From positions 153,422 to 194,647 of the forward strand of contig JABLWZ010000011.1 in assembly GCA_013178275.1 (NCBI GenBank): a stretch of DNA of 41,226 nt, in the 5' to 3' direction. Below are positions 22,773-31,407 of this stretch, in pieces. The notes beneath the pieces were generated by a model that had not been told where the DNA came from, made no database searches, and was given only the letters and a program-made list of their open reading frames with translations. Source of the stretch: Bacillota bacterium. Lineage in GTDB: Bacteria > Bacillota > Ch66 > Ch109. The position numbers were made by a program, and so were the translations under genes. Each line of letters starts with the position of its first letter. Position 1 is the stretch's first letter.

Positions 22773-24311
22773 TCAGGCTGCTTTGGGAATGTGTAAATAT
22801 GTTCCACAACGTTTAGATTGGATCTTGTTGTGGAGTTTATTTATGTTAAAGGCTGTAGCCAAGAGCAGGAGTTCTGTCCGCACTTTTATCCCACCCCTCA
22901 GGAGAAAACGCCGGAACCCCAGGTCTTGTTTGAGTACACCGAATGCTCCTTCAATCTGAATGGAGCGGTTTACGCGTAATAGAATGCCTTCGTCAGTATT
23001 GATGCGGGCCTCCATTTCCATCCGTTGTCTCTGAAACTTTTTGGAGACTTGGAGGTTCTTGTTTCGCTCCTCCAGCGGTTTCTTGCTTGAGCCTTTGATG
23101 CATTTGGCTTTGTGTGGGCAGCCGTCGCAATGCGCACAGGAATATACGGTGGTTACGATGGGATAACCGGTATGTGACTTGATACTTTTATCATATGCAG
23201 CTTGGATTTTATGGCCAGCGTGGCAGATGTAGGCGTCGTTTTCTGCATCATAGGGCATGTTCTCCCGCTTGCCGATGTCGCTTTGGTACTTTTTGGTCTT
23301 GGACTGGTCGTGATTAGCGGGCTTGATGAAGGCTAGCAGATTATTCTCCTCACACCAGGTATAGTTCTCTTCGCTCTCAAAGCCAGCATCCGCCACTGGC
23401 TTGGTGTAACCGAGAGATTGAAGCTTTTGCATCATGGGGATAAAGGTCCCGACATCGCTGCGCTCCTGCGAGATCATCGCGCCCACGATATACTCTGCAT
23501 CCACTGCCAGGGTGACGTTATAGGCGGGCTTCAACTGGCCGTTTTTCATGTGGTCTTCTTTCATCCGCATGAAGGTTGCATCTCGATCGGTCTTGGAAAA
23601 ACTGTTCCTTTCACCGAAGCTGTGGTTGTAGTCATCGAATTTTTTCTGGCGGGCAAGATAACCCTCCACGGTTTCAATAGCCTTCTGTAAAGGGGACTTT
23701 CGCTTGCCCTTGCCCGAGACGAATTCCAGGTCTTTTTTGAGACCATACAGTCTTTTTCTTAGTTTTTTCAGGTCTTTGGCTCGGACTTTTTCTCCCCCAT
23801 AGAAGCGCAGGTTAAATTCAGCCGCTAGCTTCGGCAGCTCTTGCTTCATCTTTTCCTGCATTTTAGCTTCATTCTTCTGAGTGGATTTCTTCCATACAAA
23901 GCTGTACCGGTTCGCGTTGGCCTCTAATTTCGTACCATCAAGGAACACGCTGCCAAGCGACAGTTCTCCCATCTCTGCCAGGGTATGTACCAACTGTAAA
24001 AACAAATCTTCTGCTGCCTCAGTCAGGCGTTCGCTCCGAAAGCGAGCTATGGTGGCGTGATCGGGAGCCTTAGCGCGGCCCAGCAGGTACATAAAGTTTA
24101 TGTCTCGTCGGCAGGCCTGCTCCAATTTCCGGCTGGAATAGATGCCGTTCATGTATCCGTAGACCAGTATTCTGAATAGACTTTCCGGTGGTGTCTCGAT
24201 TCTCCCCAACCGGGAGTACGCTGCGTGTAATTTGCTGTAATCCATCCTTTCCAGCGCAGAGTTGAGCAGTCTCACCGAATCGTCCGCCGGGATCAGTTCG
24301 CTAATATCCAT
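22773..24311 (-). CDS. IS1182-family transposase
   Basis: A 512-residue DDE transposase that appears full-length. It has the N-terminal helical domain (LIPADDSVRLL), the catalytic residues Asp125 (FLDGTKLEAN), Asp308 (PVADAGFESEENY) and Glu454 (QIEGAFGVLK), and the family's Cys cluster (CHAGH, CAHCDGCPHKAKC, about 363-404). Reading continues in frame for about 25 codons upstream (…YINGNVYQLVIP) with family-like sequence but no ATG, GTG or TTG before a stop. ATG 24311 is therefore the only standard start; loss of an original start codon is possible. It has no frameshift or internal stop. Confidence 0.93.
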   Translation of the reverse strand: MDISELIPADDSVRLLNSALERMDYSKLHAAYSRLGRIETPPESLFRILVYGYMNGIYSSRKLEQACRRDINFMYLLGRAKAPDHATIARFRSERLTEAAEDLFLQLVHTLAEMGELSLGSVFLDGTKLEANANRYSFVWKKSTQKNEAKMQEKMKQELPKLAAEFNLRFYGGEKVRAKDLKKLRKRLYGLKKDLEFVSGKGKRKSPLQKAIETVEGYLARQKKFDDYNHSFGERNSFSKTDRDATFMRMKEDHMKNGQLKPAYNVTLAVDAEYIVGAMISQERSDVGTFIPMMQKLQSLGYTKPVADAGFESEENYTWCEENNLLAFIKPANHDQSKTKKYQSDIGKRENMPYDAENDAYICHAGHKIQAAYDKSIKSHTGYPIVTTVYSCAHCDGCPHKAKCIKGSSKKPLEERNKNLQVSKKFQRQRMEMEARINTDEGILLRVNRSIQIEGAFGVLKQDLGFRRFLLRGGIKVRTELLLLATAFNINKLHNKIQSKRCGTYLHIPKAA

Positions 24312-24392
24312 GGGGATTACCAGTTGATATACATTCCCGTTGATGTATAATCTGGCCGTAAAATGTTTGTTTTCATCGACTATATTTTACGG

Positions 24393-24431
24393 CAAAAGAC
24401 GGCTTCTGGCACTGCCAGTCACCGTCTTTTG
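24393..24431. repeat. hairpin near the right end of the insertion sequence
   Basis: CAAAAGACGG (24393-24402) pairs with CCGTCTTTTG (24422-24431), with an inner CTGGC/GCCAG stem. It lies upstream of the transposase gene on the minus strand and may block outside transcription from entering it. A second inverted repeat, CCGTAAAAT/ATTTTACGG, lies at about 24357-24392. Confidence 0.6.
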
Positions 24432-24470
24432 TTCTTTTCTTATGGCTGTTAGTGCGACAGCCCCTTTTTT

Positions 24471-24512
24471 AATGCAAACAAGCTTTAATGCAAACAAGCT
24501 TTAATGCAAGCA
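24471..24512. repeat. 16-bp tandem repeat, 2.6 copies, at the edge of the insertion sequence
   Basis: The unit AATGCAAACAAGCTTT occurs at 24471-24486 and 24487-24502, followed by a partial copy AATGCAAGCA. Each unit junction contains TTTAATG, which includes the TTAA target. Confidence 0.85.
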
Positions 24513-24599
24513 GGTCTTCTGCTGGGCGGGTGAGAATTGAATTTGCTGTCCCAATGGTCTATCATCGAGTTAGGTAAAAAACGAAGGGGAAGAGCGAGC

Positions 24600-25550
24600 A
24601 TGAAGACGCTGGTAGTCGGAATCGGGGCATTGGGTACGATTTTTTCCTGTCTCCTCAAAGAGCAGGGGCACGAAGTGGCGGGTATCGATCGGGCTCCGGT
24701 GGTCGAGTCCATCAGGAAGCAGGGGGTGAGGGTAACCGGGATCTGGGGAGACCACTCCGCGATGCTGGATGAGGTGGCGGAGGGGGTCGAACCGTTTCGG
24801 GGAAGGGGATTCGACCTGATAATACTTACGGTGAAGTCGTTTGACACGGGGGCGGCCACCGCCCAGATAGCCGATCTGGTGGGGTCCGGTACCCGGGTCG
24901 TACTGGCCCAAAACGGTTATGGCAACTACGAGGCTGCCGCCAAAAATATCCCCGAGGACCGGCTGATCCTGGGGAGGGTGATATTCGGCGCGGAAACCGT
25001 AGGCCCCGGCTCCTCCAGGGTCACGGTCATCGCCGATGACGTTGTGCTCGGGTCGCCGAGGTCCCTGGTCGATTACCGGGAGGTGGAGGAGATCGCCCGG
25101 GTCTTCAACGACGCCGCAATCCCGACCCGGGCCTCCGACCAGGTGATGAAGTACGTGTGGGGCAAGATCATCTACAACTCGGCACTGAATTCCCTGGGAG
25201 CGATCCTGGAGGTCAACTACGGCAAGCTGGCGGAGATAGAGTATTCCCGCAGCATCATGGATGGTATCATCGGTGAGATATTCGACGTCCTGGCGGCTTC
25301 GGGGCAGGAAACCCTCTGGCCCGACGCGCCAGCTTACCGACAGGAATTTTACGGCAGACTGGTTCCGGTGACCGCCGCTCACCACGCCTCCATGCTCCAG
25401 GACATCCAGCGGGGCAGAAAAACGGAGATCGAGGCCTTAAACGGGGCTGTGGTCGAGCTGGGGAGTAGACTGGGGGTGAACACCCCGGTCAACCGGGTGG
25501 TCACTGAACTGGTGAAGGCCAAGGAGTCCCTGGTCATCCGGCAGCAGTAG
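24600..25550 (+). CDS. 2-dehydropantoate 2-reductase family protein (PanE/ApbA-like)
   Basis: NADPH-dependent reductase of the ketopantoate reductase family; the classical member makes pantoate for pantothenate and CoA. The 316-residue protein has an N-terminal Rossmann motif GIGALG (7-12). The substrate and catalytic segment KYVWGKIIYNSALNSLGAI carries the family Lys and Asn residues. The C-terminal SMLQDIQRGRKTEIEALNGA includes the conserved Glu. Many paralogues act on other 2-oxo acids, and no pan genes are nearby, so the substrate is uncertain. ATG 24600 follows AGGGGAAGAG; an in-frame upstream extension to 24537 lacks a site. It is the first gene after the insertion sequence. Confidence 0.85.
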   Translation: MKTLVVGIGALGTIFSCLLKEQGHEVAGIDRAPVVESIRKQGVRVTGIWGDHSAMLDEVAEGVEPFRGRGFDLIILTVKSFDTGAATAQIADLVGSGTRVVLAQNGYGNYEAAAKNIPEDRLILGRVIFGAETVGPGSSRVTVIADDVVLGSPRSLVDYREVEEIARVFNDAAIPTRASDQVMKYVWGKIIYNSALNSLGAILEVNYGKLAEIEYSRSIMDGIIGEIFDVLAASGQETLWPDAPAYRQEFYGRLVPVTAAHHASMLQDIQRGRKTEIEALNGAVVELGSRLGVNTPVNRVVTELVKAKESLVIRQQ

Positions 25551-25634
25551 TTATGGGGAACTGCAGAGGAACGTCTCCGCGGCCCATGGTTCTGGGGTAT
25601 ATTTTAAACAGTAAAAGAATCGATTTTTTACGAC

Positions 25635-25669
25635 GAACCGACCCGGGGGCCTGATCCCCGGGTCGGTTC
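25635..25669. repeat. perfect 14-bp GC-rich inverted repeat
   Basis: GAACCGACCCGGGG (25635-25648) pairs with CCCCGGGTCGGTTC (25656-25669). It follows the reductase gene, but no U tract follows on either strand (a T run precedes it). It is probably a 3' end hairpin; terminator strength is uncertain. The rest of the gap to 25838 shows nothing clear. Confidence 0.65.
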
Positions 25670-25838
25670 CTCTATGCAGGTAAACCGTGGACTCGGGGCC
25701 CCGGCATTACTTTTTATTCCAATTATGCGGCATAAAAAGGAGGAAAGGCGGGCTGAGTAGAGAAACAACATAGAGGTGTTTTAACCGCAGCAAGTCTTCT
25801 TTACTACCCACAGAAAAGGATGTAATAGGGGAATAAAA

Positions 25839-27656
25839 ATGAAAGACTCCAGCAGTAAACAACCAAAAGAGGCAAAAATCTCTCCCAGGCACAAGACTCG
25901 CAGCAAAAAGGACCAGCGGCGCAGTATCCTGGAATCCTATCGACAGCTGATAAATATAATAAACTTATTGCCTGACGCCACCTTCGTAATAAACCGGGAG
26001 GGAGAGGTGATCGCCTGGAATAAGGCGATCGAGGAGATGACCGGGGCGCCCGCGAAGGAGATACTGGGAAAGAAGAACTACTCCACCCTTTTCTACCCGG
26101 TTGAAAGGCCGATGCTGATCGACCTGGCGATCAACCCTGATGAAACGATAGAAAGCCAGTACAGCAACTTCAAGCGCAAAGGCGGCACCCTGCAGGCCGA
26201 ACTGTTCGTAAAGGTGGCCTACGGCATCGGGATGGCCTATCTTTGGGGCGGAGCGACGGTCTTATACGATAATGACGGTAACGTGATCGGGGCGATCGAG
26301 TCCTTTCGGGACCTGACCCAGAAGAAGAAGTACGAACTGGCTTCGCGGGGCGCCGAACGGTGGTTCGCCAGTATGATCAGTTTCCTGCCCGACGCCATGT
26401 TTGCGATCGATAAAAGGGGCCGGGTGATCGCCTGGAACCGGGCCATGGAAAAGATGACCGGGGTAAGGACCGATGAGATCATAGGGAAGGGCGACCAGGA
26501 GTATTCCATCTCCTTTTTCGGGGAACGCCGGCACATGCTGATCGACCTCGTCCTCAATAGCGACCCCTCCCTGGAAAGCGCGTTTAATAAACTGATCAAA
26601 GACAACCTGATCTATACCGCCGAGGACGAGGCGAATGTTAGTTACAGCAAACAGAAGGCCTGCCTCTGGGGCCAGGCTTCTCCTCTGTATGATGATAAGG
26701 GCAGTATCGTGGGAGCGATCGAGTCCCTGAGGGATATCACCGAAATCAAGCAGCTGGAGTACTCGCTGAGGGAATCCGAGCGGAGGCTGTCGGATATAAT
26801 CGACTTTTTACCCGACGCCACCCTGGTCATAGACATCGAAGGAAGGGTCATAGCCTGGAATCAGGCGGCCGAGGACCTGACCGGGGTTAGGGCTAAAGAC
26901 ATCCTGGGAAAAGGTGATAACGAGTACGCGATACCGTTTTACGGGTACAAAAAGCCGATACTGATCGACCTGGTCTTAAAGGGCGACGATGAACTGGAGC
27001 GGAGCTATCCTTACCTGGAGCGGAAGGGAAAGGTACTGATCGGCGAGTTCAACTGCTCGGCGGTAAAGGGAGGGGGCGCCTATCTAAGGGCGACCGCATC
27101 CCCGTTGTATGATTCCAGCGGGAAAATCGTCGGGGCAATCGAACAGATAAGGGACGCCACCAATCAGAAGCGGACAGAGGAACAGATGAAGTACATAGGG
27201 CTGTACGATGCCCTGACCGGGCTGTACAACCGGGCCTACTTCGAGGAGGAGATGCACCGGCTACGGCATGGCCGGACGAATTCACCTATCGGCATGGTCA
27301 TGCTCGATATAGATGGTTTAAAGAGGATAAACGAGTCGTTCGGCCACGAGGCGGGTGACAAGCTGCTCCGGGATACCTCCGACCTGATAAGAGGCTGTTT
27401 CAGACCGGGGGACGTGATAGCCCGGACCGGGGGAGACGAGTTCACCGCTATCCTGACGAATATCGATGAGCAGGTCCTGGAAAAGGCGGTCGAGCGTATA
27501 AGGACCAGGGTCGAGGGGTTCAACGCGCAGGACCCTGCTTTCCCATTGAGCGTATCTATCGGTATTGCCGTGGGTGACGAGGACAATGCCGACATCTACG
27601 ATCTCTTCAAAAAAGCCGACAACAACGTGTACCGCGAAAAGCTGCGAAAAAAATAG
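25839..27656 (+). CDS. diguanylate cyclase with three PAS domains
   Basis: A 605-residue soluble sensor that would make c-di-GMP. After a basic N-terminus (1-30) come three homologous PAS domains (about 35-160, 173-303 and 315-443), each opening with xFLPDAxxxI and carrying VIAWNxAxExxTGxxxxxILGK. A GGDEF domain (about 450-603) ends the protein. It has GGDEF at 531-535 and an intact inhibitory I-site RPGD (522-525) exactly five residues before it, so product inhibition is expected. There are no membrane helices. The near-identical PAS domains suggest internal duplication. GGGG lies upstream of the ATG. Confidence 0.93.
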   Translation: MKDSSSKQPKEAKISPRHKTRSKKDQRRSILESYRQLINIINLLPDATFVINREGEVIAWNKAIEEMTGAPAKEILGKKNYSTLFYPVERPMLIDLAINPDETIESQYSNFKRKGGTLQAELFVKVAYGIGMAYLWGGATVLYDNDGNVIGAIESFRDLTQKKKYELASRGAERWFASMISFLPDAMFAIDKRGRVIAWNRAMEKMTGVRTDEIIGKGDQEYSISFFGERRHMLIDLVLNSDPSLESAFNKLIKDNLIYTAEDEANVSYSKQKACLWGQASPLYDDKGSIVGAIESLRDITEIKQLEYSLRESERRLSDIIDFLPDATLVIDIEGRVIAWNQAAEDLTGVRAKDILGKGDNEYAIPFYGYKKPILIDLVLKGDDELERSYPYLERKGKVLIGEFNCSAVKGGGAYLRATASPLYDSSGKIVGAIEQIRDATNQKRTEEQMKYIGLYDALTGLYNRAYFEEEMHRLRHGRTNSPIGMVMLDIDGLKRINESFGHEAGDKLLRDTSDLIRGCFRPGDVIARTGGDEFTAILTNIDEQVLEKAVERIRTRVEGFNAQDPAFPLSVSIGIAVGDEDNADIYDLFKKADNNVYREKLRKK

Positions 27657-27720
27657 AGCAACCGTAGCGCTATCGTCCAGGCCCGGAGGCCGGATAATCT
27701 CCATCGTTTTGCTGCACAAA

Positions 27721-27758
27721 AAACAATGCGGGTGTTCCGAAACGTCTCCGCATTGTTT
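27721..27758. terminator. bidirectional terminator between convergent genes
   Basis: An 11-bp perfect stem, AAACAATGCGG (27721-27731) with CCGCATTGTTT (27748-27758), has an A run on its left (the U tract for the minus strand) and TTTAA on its right. It separates the diguanylate cyclase and dehydrogenase genes. Confidence 0.82.
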
Positions 27759-27790
27759 AACAGTGGGGGTTGGGTTGGTGAAATTCAGCC

Positions 27791-28558
27791 CTACTTGGGG
27801 GCCATCCTCAGCGCTCCGTCCAGCCTTATCACTTCCCCGTTCAGCATTGGGTTTTCTATTATACTCTGCGCCAGCATAGCGTACTCCTGCGGTTTTCCCA
27901 GCCGCGAGGGGAAGGGCACCATTTTACCCAGGGCGGTCTTGACCTCGTCGGGAAGGCTGCCCAGCAGCGGGGTGTCGAACAGCCCGGGGGCGATGGTGCA
28001 CGCCCTCACCCCGTCCCCCATAAGGTCGCGGGCGATCACGATGGTCATCCCGGCGATAGCCGCCTTGCTGGCGGTGTAGGCTATCTGGCCGATCTGCCCC
28101 TCGAAGGCGGCTACCGACGCGGTGCTGATGATAACCCCGCGTTCGCCGTTTTCATCGGGCTCGTTGCCCAGCATCTTAAACGCGACCTGCCGGGTCACGT
28201 CGAACGTTCCGATCAGATTGACCTCTATGGTCCTTCTGAACTCCTGCAGGTCGTGGGGCCCTTTCTTGCCGGCGATCTTGCCGGCTATACCGATGGCCGC
28301 GCAGTTGACCAGGATGTTTATCCCGCCAAACTTTTCCACCGCGAATCCGACCGCGGCCTCCACCTCTTCCGGGGCGGCGATGTTGGTCCGGCAGAAGGCC
28401 AGGTTATCGCCCAGTTCCTCCACCAGGGCCTTGCCCCGCTCCGCGTTGATATCGAATATCACCACCCGGGCCCCGAAGCCCAACAGCCTGCGTACGGTGG
28501 CCTCCCCCAGACCGGAGGCGCCGCCGGTGACCACCGCGGTCCTGTTTCTGATTTCCAT
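27791..28558 (-). CDS. short-chain dehydrogenase, 3-hydroxyacyl-CoA dehydrogenase type 2-like
   Basis: A 255-residue NAD(P)-dependent SDR. The cofactor motif is TGGASGLG (about 10-17) and NCAAIG follows the usual NNAG position. The catalytic Ser lies in [12 protein letters not shown], and YTASKAA holds the catalytic Tyr and Lys. Length and motifs, including [13 protein letters not shown], resemble HSD10-type 3-hydroxyacyl-CoA dehydrogenases that act on branched or steroid-like acyl-CoAs. ATG 28558 is preferred over upstream starts because AGGAGG lies 8 bp before it. It is divergent from the acyl-CoA dehydrogenase operon and has its own -24/-12 promoter at 28624, so it probably serves the same pathway. 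Confidence 0.9.
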   Translation of the reverse strand: MEIRNRTAVVTGGASGLGEATVRRLLGFGARVVIFDINAERGKALVEELGDNLAFCRTNIAAPEEVEAAVGFAVEKFGGINILVNCAAIGIAGKIAGKKGPHDLQEFRRTIEVNLIGTFDVTRQVAFKMLGNEPDENGERGVIISTASVAAFEGQIGQIAYTASKAAIAGMTIVIARDLMGDGVRACTIAPGLFDTPLLGSLPDEVKTALGKMVPFPSRLGKPQEYAMLAQSIIENPMLNGEVIRLDGALRMAPK

Positions 28559-28623
28559 CTCTGATCCCTCCTGTAATAAATCCGGTTTTATAAAGCATCC
28601 CATCAACGTTATCAGAAGTTAAC

Positions 28624-28638
28624 GCAAATTCTATGCCA
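28624..28638 (-). promoter_or_regulatory. sigma-54 (-24/-12) promoter of the dehydrogenase gene
   Basis: Read on the minus strand, TGGCATAGAATTTGC has GG and GC separated by exactly 10 nt and matches TGGCA-N6-TTGC. Transcription would start near 28611, about 53 nt before the ATG at 28558. Confidence 0.75.
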
Positions 28639-28650
28639 CGGTATGAAGAT

Positions 28651-28666
28651 TGGTCCAATAATTGCT
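28651..28666 (+). promoter_or_regulatory. probable sigma-54 promoter of the acyl-CoA dehydrogenase operon
   Basis: TGGTCCAATAATTGCT has the correct GG-N10-GC spacing and a good TTGC, but TGGTC replaces TGGCA. It lies back to back with the minus-strand sigma-54 promoter, about 12 bp away, and about 180 bp before the GTG at 28846. Confidence 0.55.
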
Positions 28667-28678
28667 GAGATGTAGATA

Positions 28679-28765
28679 TGTTCGGGGGCCTGGTCAGTAA
28701 AACGAGTCCGCGGCTCCAGTCACCTATTGATTTAGCTCGAACACCCGAACACCGGTTGTTGTCCG
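28679..28765. promoter_or_regulatory. candidate activator-binding repeats in the divergent control region
   Basis: CGAACACC occurs twice in tandem (28738-28753), its complement TGTTCGGG lies at 28679-28686, and TGTTGTCCG (complement CGGACAACA) is at 28757-28765. The thiolase leader carries CGGACAACA (36568) and CGAACA (36591 and 36602). The sharing suggests sites for a common regulator, most likely the sigma-54 activator at 34270. Confidence 0.5.
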
Positions 28766-28845
28766 AAATCTCTCACAACACTGTACGAAAAAATGGATTT
28801 GCGTAAGGGTTGTCAGAACCCGCAGGAAAGGAGGAATGAGTATCA

Positions 28846-29988
28846 GTGGAACGGATTATTCCCTTTACCAGGGAACACGAAATGTTCAGGGAGAGCTTCG
28901 CCAGATTCGTGGCCGGTGAGCTGGTGCCGAACTACGAGCGGTGGGAAGACGAGGGGATGGTTCCCCGGGAGGTTTATAAGCGGATGGGGGAACTGGGGTA
29001 CCTCTGCCCCTGGGTCGATGAGCGGTACGGCGGGGCGGGGGCCGACTTCCTTTACTCCCTTATCGTCACCGAGGAGATCGTGGGGCAGGGGGTGCGGTCG
29101 GTCTTTGCCTTTCTGCACAGCGACATCGTGGCTCCCTATATCGCCTCCTTCGGCAGCGAGGAGCAGAAGGGACGCTGGCTGCCCGACTGCGTGAGCGGGG
29201 ACAAGATACTGGCTATCGCCATGACCGAGCCGGGCACGGGGTCCGATCTGGCGGCCATCCGCACCCGCGCGGTGAAGGACGGGGACAGCTACGTCTTAAA
29301 CGGCTCCAAGACCTTCATCTCCAACGGGATACTGGCCGACCTGGTGGTCGTGGCGGCTACCATGGACCCGTCCGCCGGTCCCAAGGGGATAACCCTCTTC
29401 GTGGTGGAAAGGGGGATGCCCGGGTTTGGGCGGGGGAAACGGATACCCAAGGTGGGGCTCCACGCCCAGGACACTGCGGAGATGTTCTTCGAGGACTGCC
29501 GCGTGCCGGCTGCCAACGTACTGGGAGGGGAGGGGAACGGTTTTAGGTGCCTGATGCAGAAGCTGCAGCAGGAGCGGCTGCTCTGCGCCCTCGGTTCCCA
29601 GGTCTCGGCGGAGAGGTGCCTGAAGATAACCCTGGACTATGTGAGGCAGCGGGAGATATTCGGCAAGCCGCTGGCAAGTTTTCAGAACACCCAGTTCACC
29701 CTGGCCGAGGTCGCCAGCGAGATACAGGTGGGGCGCAGCTTCCTGGACACCCTGGTGCTGCAGCACATGGCCGGGCGCAACGTGGTGCAGGAGGTGAGCA
29801 TGGCCAAGTACTGGGTGTGCGAGATGGAGAACCGGGCGGCCAGCCGCTGCCTGCAGCTTTTCGGCGGCTACGGCTTCTGCCGGGAGTACGAGATCTCCCG
29901 CCTCTGGGCTGACGCCCGGGTCCAGACCATCTACGCGGGAACCTCCGAGGTGATGAAGCTCATCATCAGCCGGGGCCTGGGCCTCTAA
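28846..29988 (+). CDS. acyl-CoA dehydrogenase, isovaleryl/long-chain type
   Basis: A 380-residue FAD enzyme that oxidises an acyl-CoA to its 2-enoyl-CoA. It has the family blocks AMTEPGTGSDLAAIRTRA (about 125-142), FISNGILAD, REIFGKPLASFQNTQF and LQLFGGYGF. At the place where medium/short-chain enzymes carry the catalytic Glu, it reads YAGTSE (Ala), so that Glu is missing. The Glu of QQERLL (about residue 244) occupies the alternative position used by isovaleryl- and long-chain enzymes, so activity is expected. Translation starts at GTG 28846 with AGGAGG about 11 bp upstream. It leads the operon with the CoA-transferase genes. Confidence 0.93.
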   Translation: MERIIPFTREHEMFRESFARFVAGELVPNYERWEDEGMVPREVYKRMGELGYLCPWVDERYGGAGADFLYSLIVTEEIVGQGVRSVFAFLHSDIVAPYIASFGSEEQKGRWLPDCVSGDKILAIAMTEPGTGSDLAAIRTRAVKDGDSYVLNGSKTFISNGILADLVVVAATMDPSAGPKGITLFVVERGMPGFGRGKRIPKVGLHAQDTAEMFFEDCRVPAANVLGGEGNGFRCLMQKLQQERLLCALGSQVSAERCLKITLDYVRQREIFGKPLASFQNTQFTLAEVASEIQVGRSFLDTLVLQHMAGRNVVQEVSMAKYWVCEMENRAASRCLQLFGGYGFCREYEISRLWADARVQTIYAGTSEVMKLIISRGLGL

Positions 29989-30043
29989 AGGCGCTATCAG
30001 CAGGCACGGCGGCTGACAAAAATAAAAAAAGGGGGTATGGACA

Positions 30044-31378
30044 ATGGGCTGGCAGGAGGAGTATCAGAGGAAGATAATCTCGATGGAGGCGGCGGCCCAG
30101 ATGGTCAGGTCGGGGGATAACGTGGCCACCGCGCTCGGCATCGGCGCCTGTTCGGCGGATTTCTACAACGCGCTGCTGAACCGGGGCGGAGAACTCACTG
30201 ACGTCAAGTTTATCGACACGGTACAGGTGCGCCCCAACAAAATGTACGACCCCGAGTTCATGGCAGCCCTGGAGGGCAGGATCACCCACGTGCCGGCCTT
30301 CGGGATGATCACTATCAGGAAGATGCACCGGGCCGGGCTCAGCGACTTCTACCCCGCCACCACCACCGACGCGGGGGCCAAGATGGCCAACAAGGCCGAC
30401 TTCTACATCGTTATGGTTACACCCCCCAATAGGCAGGGGTACGTAAACCTGGGGCTGACCAACTTCTACACCTCGGAGGCCATCCGCGATGGGAAGCCGC
30501 TGGGGAAGATGAGCGTGGTCGTGGGCGAGGTCAACGACCAGATGCCGGTCATTTTTGGGGAAAACTGGATGCACGTCTCCGAGTTCGACCACTTTGTGGT
30601 GAACTCCACCCCGATCCCCGCCTTCAACCGGGGGGCACCGAAAGAGGTGGAAAAGCGGATCGGGGAATACGTGCTGGAGATGATCAACGACGGGGACACC
30701 ATCCAGATGGGGCTGGGCGGCATCCCCGAGGCGGTTGTGAGCGGATTGGAAGGGAAAAAGGACCTGGGGGTGCTGACGGAGATGCTACCCATCGGGTTAA
30801 ACCAGCTGGTGGAGAAGGGGATAGTCACCAATGCCCGTAAGCCGGTCCACCGGGGGGTAACGCTGGCCACCTTCTGCCTGGGGGACCAGGGACTGTACGA
30901 CTACGCCCGGGAGAACCCCGCGGTAGAGTTCTATCCCGGTTCCTACACCAACAACCCCGCCTTTATCGCCCAGCACCCCAACATGGTGGCGATAAACATG
31001 GCGATGATGGCTGACTTCAGCGGCCAGATCGCCTCCGAGGGCTGGGGGCACCGCCAGGTCAGCGGTTCCGGCGGGCAGCTGGACTTCATGATCGGCTCCT
31101 ACTGGTCCACCGGGGGGAGGGGGATCACCCTGATGACCGCCGCCCGGCAGATGCCCGACGGGTCGCTTTCCTCGGCCATCGTTCCTGACCTGCCGCCGGG
31201 GACCCCCATCACCGTTCCCCGCACCTTCGCCCAGTACGTGGTGACTGAGTTCGGGGTCGCCAGTCTGAAGTACAAGACCAGGCGTGAGCGCGCGGAGGAA
31301 CTCATCAGCATCGCTCACCCGGACCTGAGGGGAGAACTGCGCAAGAGCCTGAAAAAGGTGTTTTATCCGAGGTCTTAG
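30044..31378 (+). CDS. acetyl-CoA hydrolase/CoA-transferase family protein (Cat1/4-hydroxybutyrate type)
   Basis: A 444-residue single-chain CoA-transferase that would move CoA between acetate and another acyl group. It has the bipartite family fold with VTPPNRQGYVNLGLT in the first half. QMGLGGIPEAVVSGL precedes LTEMLPIG, whose Glu (about 247) is the expected catalytic residue. The C-terminal SGSGGQLDFMIGSYWSTGGR and ITVPRTFAQYVVTEFGVA are typical. It could activate the pathway substrate or release an acid product with acetyl-CoA. AAGGGGG lies upstream of the ATG. It is the second gene of the operon that starts at 28846. Confidence 0.9.
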   Translation: MGWQEEYQRKIISMEAAAQMVRSGDNVATALGIGACSADFYNALLNRGGELTDVKFIDTVQVRPNKMYDPEFMAALEGRITHVPAFGMITIRKMHRAGLSDFYPATTTDAGAKMANKADFYIVMVTPPNRQGYVNLGLTNFYTSEAIRDGKPLGKMSVVVGEVNDQMPVIFGENWMHVSEFDHFVVNSTPIPAFNRGAPKEVEKRIGEYVLEMINDGDTIQMGLGGIPEAVVSGLEGKKDLGVLTEMLPIGLNQLVEKGIVTNARKPVHRGVTLATFCLGDQGLYDYARENPAVEFYPGSYTNNPAFIAQHPNMVAINMAMMADFSGQIASEGWGHRQVSGSGGQLDFMIGSYWSTGGRGITLMTAARQMPDGSLSSAIVPDLPPGTPITVPRTFAQYVVTEFGVASLKYKTRRERAEELISIAHPDLRGELRKSLKKVFYPRS

Positions 31379-31407
31379 TTTGAACCTTTTCAGCCAGAGG
31401 TTAGGCT

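Larger units (their letters stand above)
22596..24472 (-). mobile_element. IS1182-type insertion sequence, complete, with inverted repeats
   Basis: The element spans about 22600-24468. The left end (22595-22615) and the reverse complement of the right end (24453-24473) agree at 19 of 21 bases; both read AAAAAAGGG, two variable bases, then TGTCGCA. TTAA at 22596-22599 and 24469-24472 fits a 4-bp palindromic target duplication, although the flanking ATT/AAT makes the exact boundary ambiguous. The left end folds into a 14-bp hairpin. It carries one intact transposase gene. Confidence 0.85.

Noticed and set aside
24471..24512. CRISPR-like repeats
   Set aside because: The 16-bp units are directly adjacent with no spacers, and there are no cas genes.
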